Below, piece after piece: positions 53,316-59,420 of a stretch of DNA of 64,000 nt; the first letter of the stretch is position 1; each line of letters begins with the position of its first letter. The DNA is from Paenibacillus agri (GTDB lineage: Bacteria; Bacillota; Bacilli; Paenibacillales; Paenibacillaceae). The position numbers were made by a program, and so were the translations under genes. The DNA is taken from contig NZ_JABWCS010000211.1 of NCBI RefSeq assembly GCF_013359945.1, positions 1 to 64,000 of the forward strand, read 5' to 3'. Under the pieces are notes generated by a model. That model searched no databases. It saw only the letters and a list, made by a program, of their open reading frames with translations, and had not been told where the DNA came from.

Positions 53316-53462
53316 GTTTGGACTTCCGGCCGCTGTTGTCCCCAGATTTCTCTTGATTGTACCGCTATTCGCGGATAAAATCCGGAGACAGCCTTTGCTT
53401 CCGATGCAAGCTTTTCTACGAAAAGCTTTTAGGCGGTCGCTTTCGCTCCTTCAGTTCCAAAC
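53316..53462. repeat. GTTTGGA-ended structured repeat, complete copy 1
   Basis: A 147-bp element with ends GTTTGGACTT and AGTTCCAAAC. It can fold into CCAGATTT-AAATCCGG with inner ACCGC-GCGG, then CTTTTC-tac-GAAAAG, then GGCGGTCG-CGCTCC hairpins. About 70 percent or more identical by eye with the copy at 56389-56534. Confidence 0.85.
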
Positions 53463-53524
53463 TTTCCCTCCATTCCGTTCCCCTTATGTTAAATTTTTTA
53501 GTTCAATCTATATGTATTTTCAAA

Positions 53525-53580
53525 TTGACAGCCAGGCGGGAAGCAAGCTATAATGATTCACAAATTAAACGAACGGTCAA
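53525..53580 (+). promoter_or_regulatory. Consensus promoter with TetR-type operator (monooxygenase 2)
   Basis: TTGACA (53525-53530), 18 bp and TATAAT (53549-53554), then TTAAACGAACGGTCAA (53565-53580) over the transcript start. Read in reverse it is TTGACCGTTCGTTTAA, matching the core of the palindrome at 53161-53190. Confidence 0.85.
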
Positions 53581-53653
53581 TATGTGGGTGTAGCTGCACT
53601 TTAATCCGAGTATACTCATTCTCTTAGTTGATCAAATAGTGGGAGGAATCACT

Positions 53654-54961
53654 GTGAGTCGGAAACAAATAAAACTGGCTGTAAATTTGCGCGGCGTTGG
53701 GGACAGCATTTCTGAATGGAGACATCCTGATGCTCAGCCGGACGCCAGCGTGAATTTTGAGCTTTATAAACAGTGGGCCAAAAAAGCAGAGTCTGCCCTG
53801 TTGGATGCCATCTTTATTGCGGACGGCTTGTACATTACCGAACAGTCACTGCCCCATTTTTTAAATCGCTTTGAACCCGTCTCTCTACTGAGTGCCTTGG
53901 CGGCAGTAACCTCCAACATTGGTCTGGTCGGAACCGTATCTTCCACCTTCAGCGAGCCTTTTACACTGGCGCGTCAGTTTGGAACGCTTGATAAAATTAG
54001 CGGAGGAAGAGCCGGCTGGAATGTGGTGACCTCCGGTACGCTGGATGGTGCGGCGGATAATTACAACGAAAAGCAAATCGAACACGATGCGAAGTACAGA
54101 TTAGCTGCCGAATTTCTGGAGGTTACAAAAGGTTTGTGGTCTTCCTGGGAAGAGGATGCATTCGTACGCGACAAGGAAAGCGGAGTGTTTTTTGACCCTG
54201 CAAAAATGCATACGCTCAATCACAAAGGGGAGTATTTTTCAGTCAAAGGACCGCTTAGCATTGAACGTTCGCCGCAGGGCCAGCCTGTTATTTTCCAAGC
54301 GGGAACATCGGAAGCCGGTCGCAACTTTGCAGCAGAGCAGGCCGATGCCATCTACTCCATTCCTAAGACGATTACAGAATCGATTGCTTTTAGAGAGGAT
54401 ATGAGAAGAAGAGCGGAGACGTTCGGTAGATCAGCAGATGATATTCTCGTCTTCCCAAGCATCGCTCCAGTTGTGGGCAGAACCGCAGAGGAAGCAGAGC
54501 AGAAATATCAGGAAATGGCGAGCTTAGTCACGATCACGGATGCCCTTAAATATACCAGCCGCTTTTTTAACCACCATGATTTAACGCAGTATCCACTGGA
54601 TGAACCGGCATTGAACTTGCTCGATCTTGTGCCGGCTCAACAAGGTTCACTAAAGAACTTTACCGAGGCTCTGAAAAGTGGTATCACGCTTCGCCAGCTT
54701 GCTTTAGAGGCAACTACACCGCGCAGTCCGTTTATGGGAACGCCCGAACAGGTCGCAGATACGGTGCAGGAATGGTTTGAAGCAGGCGCCGCAGACGGAT
54801 TCATGCTCGTTCCCTTCGGTCCCTTTGGCATGGATGACTTCTTAACTCAAGTGGTTCCGATTCTGCAAGAACGCGGTTTGTTCCGGACAGCATATGAGAG
54901 TGATACGCTCAGAGGGAATCTGGGCTTACATATTCCGCAGAACCGTTATGTAACGAATTAA
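53654..54961 (+). CDS. FMN-dependent monooxygenase, YxeK/CmoJ-like (2)
   Basis: A 435-aa paralog of the 45686-46993 enzyme with the same length, the same marker segments (GVGDSISEWRHPDA, SGGRAGWNVVTS, WFEAGAADGFMLVPFGP) and the same C-terminal IPQNRY ending. The GTG at 53654 follows GGGAGG by 7 bp; a frame start at 53639 contains the ribosome site. It is divergent from the importer operon and shares a TetR-type operator, so the two arms of the island are probably induced together. Substrate inferred to be an N-acetylated, S- or N-substituted amino acid. Confidence 0.88.
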   Translation: MSRKQIKLAVNLRGVGDSISEWRHPDAQPDASVNFELYKQWAKKAESALLDAIFIADGLYITEQSLPHFLNRFEPVSLLSALAAVTSNIGLVGTVSSTFSEPFTLARQFGTLDKISGGRAGWNVVTSGTLDGAADNYNEKQIEHDAKYRLAAEFLEVTKGLWSSWEEDAFVRDKESGVFFDPAKMHTLNHKGEYFSVKGPLSIERSPQGQPVIFQAGTSEAGRNFAAEQADAIYSIPKTITESIAFREDMRRRAETFGRSADDILVFPSIAPVVGRTAEEAEQKYQEMASLVTITDALKYTSRFFNHHDLTQYPLDEPALNLLDLVPAQQGSLKNFTEALKSGITLRQLALEATTPRSPFMGTPEQVADTVQEWFEAGAADGFMLVPFGPFGMDDFLTQVVPILQERGLFRTAYESDTLRGNLGLHIPQNRYVTN

Positions 54962-54979
54962 TCCCCTGGTGAATACGAC

Positions 54980-55026
54980 AAAAAAACCGTGAAAACCTTG
55001 ATAAATCAAGCGTTTCACGGTTTTTT
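54980..55026. terminator. Bidirectional terminator
   Basis: AAAAACCGTGAAA and TTTCACGGTTTTT arms, with an inner CTTGAT-ATCAAG stem, separate the convergent monooxygenase 2 and TetR genes and have T-runs on both strands. Confidence 0.9.
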
Positions 55027-55039
55027 ATGTTTATAGCAC

Positions 55040-55663
55040 CTACTGACGAAGAAAGAGCTTGAGTGCCTGCTCTACATTGCTCTCATCAAAGAGCCCTTCA
55101 CTCCTGGTATTCTCCATGAACATGCCATTCACGATCGAGGCAAAATGAATCGATAGCCGGTAAGGATCACCTTCGATGAATTGCCCGGCGTTTTGCCCCT
55201 GCTCGATTAATTTCGCAATGGTTTGTCGTCTAAAGCTATAGGCTTTATCCACGTCGCTCTTATAGGGTTCAGGCAATTGTTCAAAACTTAGAAACTGCAT
55301 GGAAAAAGCCAGATTAAATTGCATTTCCACGGCATCTCCGGCTAATTTGGATTTCTGTATGATAACTACATCTTTAGCCAATCGACAAAGCCTGTCCCAT
55401 GGAGTGCCTTCCCGCTCATACAGGAGATGATGCGCGTCTTGTTCGGAAATGCCTAAGATATCAGCGGCCAAAATACTGTATAACTCTATTTTCGACTCAA
55501 AATAGTTATAGATCAGACCTTTGCTCATGCCTGCCGCCTTCGCAATTTCGCTGATCGTCGTGCCCTGAAGCCCGTTATCAACAAATAGAGGCAAGGCCGA
55601 TTTTAAGATCTGTTTTTTCCGCTCTTCACGGAGTTGAACATCTTTTTCATGATTTCTGGGCAT
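55040..55663 (-). CDS. TetR-family regulator (1), likely regulator of the monooxygenase island
   Basis: A 207-aa repressor with an N-terminal helix-turn-helix (LQGTTISEIAKAAGMSKGLIYNYFESKIELYSI region, residues 34-64) and a helical ligand domain. A GGAG site precedes the ATG at 55663; a longer frame from 55789 overlaps the upstream TetR gene and is rejected. It lies 14 bp after TetR 2, next to monooxygenase 2, and is the best candidate to bind the shared operator at 53161-53190 and 53565-53580. Confidence 0.9.
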   Translation of the reverse strand: MPRNHEKDVQLREERKKQILKSALPLFVDNGLQGTTISEIAKAAGMSKGLIYNYFESKIELYSILAADILGISEQDAHHLLYEREGTPWDRLCRLAKDVVIIQKSKLAGDAVEMQFNLAFSMQFLSFEQLPEPYKSDVDKAYSFRRQTIAKLIEQGQNAGQFIEGDPYRLSIHFASIVNGMFMENTRSEGLFDESNVEQALKLFLRQ

Positions 55664-55677
55664 TCCATAATCTCCAA

Positions 55678-56259
55678 TCAATCGAAATATCCACCCTTTA
55701 AAATAGGCAAAATTTTCACCGCAAATTCTTGCGGTGTCTCCGGCCGTTTCTCCATATTCCAGCGATAAGTGCTGCCATAGATCGACCAAGTCAAAATATT
55801 CGCCGCGATTCGCAAAGTATCTTCATCCGTATCTTTGCAGTCATTGACCATAATTTTAAAAATAATATCTTCCAGATGGGCTTTAATATCTTTTTCCACG
55901 TAAGAAGCAATCGCTTCATAATTCTGCTTGCAGATCTGATTTGTAGTTACATGATATTCGCATAAAGAGATCACGATAAGCTTAATCGTTTCCTCCGATA
56001 AATCCGCTTGTGGATCAACTCTTTTGTGGACAAATTCCATAAATGAAGCTGAGAAATAACGATCGGTAAGGGCCAATTTATCTGTAAAATGCGCATAAAA
56101 AGTCGCTCTGTTGATCGTCGCCAGCTTAGAAATATCACTGACAGTAATGGCGTTAAACTCCTTTGTGGTCAGCAAATCAATAAAAGCATCGATTATTAAT
56201 TGCCGTGTTCTAATCACGCGCGGATCAGAGGCATTCACTTCAGATAATGGCATACTCAT
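55678..56259 (-). CDS. TetR-family regulator (2), TetR_C_7/YfiR-like
   Basis: A 193-aa TetR regulator with the helix-turn-helix ITVSDISKLATINRATFYAHFTDKLAL (residues about 37-63) and a helical C-terminal domain of the dhaS/YfiR-like type. It is the first of two tandem TetR genes. Its promoter overlaps an inverted repeat, suggesting autorepression. Whether it also controls the neighbouring SDR or monooxygenase genes is not clear. Confidence 0.9.
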   Translation of the reverse strand: MSMPLSEVNASDPRVIRTRQLIIDAFIDLLTTKEFNAITVSDISKLATINRATFYAHFTDKLALTDRYFSASFMEFVHKRVDPQADLSEETIKLIVISLCEYHVTTNQICKQNYEAIASYVEKDIKAHLEDIIFKIMVNDCKDTDEDTLRIAANILTWSIYGSTYRWNMEKRPETPQEFAVKILPILKGGYFD

Positions 56260-56285
56260 TTCACCTCATCACTATCTTTCCAACA

Positions 56286-56314
56286 ATTATATAGAAATGT
56301 TGTGTTAGCAACAA
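56286..56314 (-). promoter_or_regulatory. Promoter of the TetR pair with inverted repeat
   Basis: TTGTTG (56309-56314), 17 bp and TATAAT (56286-56291) on the minus strand. TGTTG-N6-CAACA (56298-56313) overlaps -35 and the spacer. Confidence 0.6.
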
Positions 56315-56388
56315 CTGTTTATAAAATCAAACTATAAAGAACGAACTTAAGATCCGAACTTAAGGCTCAGTCGTCACTACGGTGGAAT

Positions 56389-56534
56389 GTTTGGACTTCC
56401 GGCCGCTGTTATCCCCAGATTTCTTTCCATTGTACCGCTGATTGCGGTTGAAATCTGGAGACAGCCTGTGCTTCCGATGCGAGCTTTCCTCCGGAAAGCT
56501 TTCAGGCGAGCGCTTCGCTCCTACAGTTCCAAAC
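56389..56534. repeat. GTTTGGA-ended structured repeat, complete copy 2
   Basis: A 146-bp element with ends GTTTGGACTT and AGTTCCAAAC. Stems are CCAGATTTC-GAAATCTGG with inner ACCGC-GCGGT, CTTTCC-tcc-GGAAAG and GGCGAGCG-CGCTCC. Compared with 53316-53462 a T-A pair in the third stem is a C-G pair here, a compensatory change. Bases 56535-56623 beyond it hold no gene. Confidence 0.88.
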
Positions 56535-56623
56535 TTCCCCCTTCGTTCCTTTTTGCTTTTGTTTCTTTCTTTTGTTCATCTTATATAGCTTTTATAAATA
56601 AAATATTATGTATTCTTATTACG

Positions 56624-56657
56624 AAAAAGAGGAGCGGATGATCATCCGCTCCTCTTT
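56624..56657 (-). terminator. Perfect 32-bp palindromic terminator
   Basis: Arms 56626-56641 and 56642-56657 are perfectly complementary (AGAGGAGCGGATGA core) and on the minus strand run into TTTTTCG. It ends the SDR 3 transcript. Confidence 0.9.
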
Positions 56658-56664
56658 CTTACTA

Positions 56665-57474
56665 TTAATCTGCGCTTGCAGTAATGTGTTCCCACTTGTC
56701 ATATTCCTCAAGCATGCCATTCAGCTGCGTACGCGCCATCACGAGGCCCATGCTACCAAGTGCCAATCTTCTCGGAGCATTGTCTGCGCCGGCAATATCG
56801 GCAACGGCTGACATCGCTTTTTCCACATCGCCATAAGGCGCGGTCTCAGCAAGATCATTATACCAGTCATACAGCGGTTGATAGTCTGGGATACTGCTTG
56901 TAATTTCCTGCGTATTGGCTTGGAAGCCCGTTTTGAATCCTGCCGGCTCTACCAGCGTGAGCTTGATACCCAGATCCTTAACTTCAGCCGCCAGACCTTC
57001 ACTCAGGCTTTCAAGCGCTGCTTTGGAGCTACAGTAGATAGACAGCGTTGGCAAGCTTTGTACGCCGCCCATCGATGAGATATTGATAATATGACCTGAG
57101 CGATTTTCCCGCATTTGTGGAAGAACGGCTTGAATGGTGGTCATTACACCGAACACATTGGTTTCATATTGCTGACGTGCTTGGTCAACAGTTACTTCTT
57201 CAAAAATACCTGCTTGCGCATATCCGGCATTATTGAGCAATACATCAATGCGTCCGTATTGACGTGTTACCGTATCTACAACCTCGCGGGTCATTTCCTG
57301 ATTCGTAATATCCAGGGCCAGAACTTGTACGTTACTATATTGGTTAAATTCAGCAGCAGCTTTCGATGTATCCCGCATGGTAGCGACGACATTCCATTCA
57401 CGCTTCGCGAATTGAAGCACCAATTCTTTGCCGAAGCCTGTTGATGTGCCTGTGATTAAAATGGTTTTACTCAT
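56665..57474 (-). CDS. Short-chain dehydrogenase/reductase (3)
   Basis: A 269-aa classical SDR with TGTSTGFGKE near residue 8, NNAG near 86, INISSMGG and the catalytic YCSSK. The C-terminal part is long, as in oxidoreductases acting on bulky carbonyls. Its promoter holds a perfect-armed MerR dyad and a 19-bp spacer. It shares this control with the metallohydrolase and MerR genes upstream and with SDR 2. Substrate unknown. Confidence 0.93.
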   Translation of the reverse strand: MSKTILITGTSTGFGKELVLQFAKREWNVVATMRDTSKAAAEFNQYSNVQVLALDITNQEMTREVVDTVTRQYGRIDVLLNNAGYAQAGIFEEVTVDQARQQYETNVFGVMTTIQAVLPQMRENRSGHIINISSMGGVQSLPTLSIYCSSKAALESLSEGLAAEVKDLGIKLTLVEPAGFKTGFQANTQEITSSIPDYQPLYDWYNDLAETAPYGDVEKAMSAVADIAGADNAPRRLALGSMGLVMARTQLNGMLEEYDKWEHITASAD

Positions 57475-57517
57475 GTGTATTCCCTCCAGATCACGAATTG
57501 AGCTTGGCTCGTGAGCT

Positions 57518-57548
57518 ATCGTAACCCTTAAAGTTCACTTTAAGGCAA
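57518..57548 (-). promoter_or_regulatory. MerR-type promoter of SDR 3
   Basis: TTGCCT (57543-57548), a 19-bp spacer and TACGAT (57518-57523) on the minus strand, with CTTAAAGT-TC-ACTTTAAG (57527-57544), a dyad with perfect 8-bp arms, in the spacer. Confidence 0.85.
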
Positions 57549-57551
57549 GCA

Positions 57552-58652
57552 CTATTTTTTAATCGACTCCCACCAGCTTGAAGAAGGATATACATTAGAA
57601 CCGATAATCACCGTTTCTCCAATTTTTGGCGTAGCCAACGCTACACCACGCTCATCCGCAGCTGCCTTCGCCCGCTCAATCGGGTCTGTCCAACTGTGCA
57701 ATGCCAGCGTGAAGCCTCCCCAGTGAATAGGAACCATTACTTTGCTCTGTACATCGAGACTCGCTTGTACGGACTCTTCAGGAACCATATGAATGTTGGC
57801 CCATTTCACATCATATTGACCTGTTTCTATGAAGGCAAGATCGAACGGGCCGTATTTATCGCCAATCTCCTTGAAGTGAGGAGCATAACCACTATCCCCG
57901 CTAAAATATACATTCGATTGTTTACCTTGAATCACCCAGGAACTCCATAAAGTAGACCCAGAACGGGTGCCGCGGCCAGAGAAATGTCTTGCCGGTGTGC
58001 TAACGATGGTTAGCCCTTGGTACGACGCCTCTTCCCACCAATCGAGCTCTTGAATCTTGTCCGGATCTACACCCCATTTCGTCAAATGTCCGGCGACCCC
58101 TAATGGAACAATAAACTGTTTGACCTTTCCTTTCAGCTTACGGATAGACGCATAGTCCAGGTGATCATAATGATCATGCGAGATCAAGACCACATCGATG
58201 TCAGGCAACTCCTCAATCTGTGCTGGAAGATCATAGCTGTATCGCTTTGGTCCTGCGAAAGAAACCGGGGAGGCATATTTACTGAACACCGGGTCCAGCA
58301 GCATCTTCACTCCACTCGTCTTCAGCAACAAGGTCGAATGACCAAACCAGATCACTTGATCCTCGGGACTTTCCGAAAATGCTTTGGCATCAAAGCGCAC
58401 CGTCGGAAGATTTACCTTTGGCCGACCATCCGGGTTTCCTTTTATTGTATCGTATAGGGCTCCAGCGGTATCTTTTAGACTATAATCCATCGATGTCGGG
58501 ATTTGATTACGAAACTTCCCATCGACAAAGTTAGCGGATTCATGAATCCGCTGCTGACTGTCCGCTGAACTCTTTCCACCAAGAGGAGGATAATAATTCA
58601 TGATTAAGAAAATGACTAATGCGAGTGCGAACAAGATTATTACATATTTCAT
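57552..58652 (-). CDS. MBL-fold metallohydrolase, NAPE-PLD/UlaG-like
   Basis: A 366-aa protein with an N-terminal membrane helix (residues 2-20) and the beta-lactamase_2 (PF12706) domain. Metal residues are visible: SHDHYDHLD (about residue 165), the Asp in YFSGDSGYAPH and the His in VPIHWGGFTL, with the diagnostic LHSWTDPIERA. Close relatives hydrolyse phosphodiesters or lactones of lipids. The N-terminal helix suggests a membrane-anchored protein facing outward. It is under a MerR-type promoter and next to the MerR gene. Confidence 0.9.
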   Translation of the reverse strand: MKYVIILFALALVIFLIMNYYPPLGGKSSADSQQRIHESANFVDGKFRNQIPTSMDYSLKDTAGALYDTIKGNPDGRPKVNLPTVRFDAKAFSESPEDQVIWFGHSTLLLKTSGVKMLLDPVFSKYASPVSFAGPKRYSYDLPAQIEELPDIDVVLISHDHYDHLDYASIRKLKGKVKQFIVPLGVAGHLTKWGVDPDKIQELDWWEEASYQGLTIVSTPARHFSGRGTRSGSTLWSSWVIQGKQSNVYFSGDSGYAPHFKEIGDKYGPFDLAFIETGQYDVKWANIHMVPEESVQASLDVQSKVMVPIHWGGFTLALHSWTDPIERAKAAADERGVALATPKIGETVIIGSNVYPSSSWWESIKK

Positions 58653-58703
58653 CCAGTCTCTCCTGCTTTCTTATTCCGATGAACGTTATTTTTTTACAGT
58701 TCC

Positions 58704-58734
58704 AGTTTACATCTTAAAGTGCACTCCAAGGCAA
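58704..58734 (-). promoter_or_regulatory. MerR-type promoter of the metallohydrolase
   Basis: TTGCCT (58729-58734), a 19-bp spacer and TAAACT (58704-58709) on the minus strand, with CTTAAAGT-GC-ACTCCAAG (58713-58730) in the spacer. Confidence 0.83.
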
Positions 58735-58796
58735 GGCCCTTGATGACAACCAAGCCACCCTATCCTTAAGCAGAGTGACTTGTCACAATCCCACCC

Positions 58797-59207
58797 TTAT
58801 TGGGGTGAATCCAGCTTATCAATGTACGTGAGAAAGCGTTCCTCCGGATTTCCTTTTTCGATATTGTTATACACTTCAAGCTTCTGACTAACGGCTTCAA
58901 AGGCCTCATCCAGCACCCGCTGCTTCCGCTTAATCTCTTCCTGATGGGCTTCCAGAATGGCCCTGCGTTGTCCGATCGTTTCATCCCCCTGCAAGGCGAG
59001 GTCAACGATCTGCTTCAAATCCGCTACGCTCATGCCTGTCGCACGGAAACAAGTCATCAAGCGAATCCAGTCCAGATCTCTTTTTTCAAACATGCGGTTG
59101 CCATGATCGTCCCTGCGTATGTTGGGCAACAGCCCTTCTTTATCGTAAAATCGGATCGTATGAGCAGCGCAATTTAATTTTTCCGATGCTTCCTTAATTG
59201 TAAACAA
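58797..59207 (-). CDS. MerR-family regulator, NmlR/AdhR-type (2)
   Basis: A 136-aa regulator with the MerR winged helix (FTIKEASEKLNCAAHTIRFYDKEGLL region) and a C-terminal coiled coil. Cys53 in LMTCFRATGMS lies at the electrophile-sensing position known from AdhR/NmlR; Cys13 is also present. The TTG start follows GGGAGGAG by 6 bp. It is in the middle of the genes that carry its probable operator, and its own promoter has a MerR dyad. Confidence 0.88.
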   Translation of the reverse strand: MFTIKEASEKLNCAAHTIRFYDKEGLLPNIRRDDHGNRMFEKRDLDWIRLMTCFRATGMSVADLKQIVDLALQGDETIGQRRAILEAHQEEIKRKQRVLDEAFEAVSQKLEVYNNIEKGNPEERFLTYIDKLDSPQ

Positions 59208-59251
59208 AGTGCTCTCCTCCCAAGTCCAGTGTTCATCATTTCACTCCCTTA

Positions 59252-59282
59252 TATATAAGCATTAAACTGAACTTTAAGTCAA
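59252..59282 (-). promoter_or_regulatory. MerR-type promoter of the second MerR gene
   Basis: TTGACT (59277-59282), a 19-bp spacer and TATATA (59252-59257) on the minus strand, with the dyad ATTAAACTGAACTTTAAG (59261-59278) in the spacer. Confidence 0.75.
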
Positions 59283-59323
59283 ATTCAGCAGGAGGCTGTC
59301 CTTTCAACAGAGTAGCTTCTAAT

Positions 59324-59368
59324 AAAACAAGGCTGCCTCTATCGTGGAAATCCACGTATGAGACAGCC
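59324..59368 (-). terminator. Terminator of the GH95 gene
   Basis: GGCTGCCTCTATCGTGG (59331-59347) pairs with CCACGTATGAGACAGCC (59352-59368) with G-U pairs, followed on the minus strand by TTGTTTTATT. Confidence 0.8.
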
Positions 59369-59420
59369 CTGCAAAGTTCTTGCTATAGGATTTCTTTTAG
59401 GAGATGTAGGAATATGCTCG

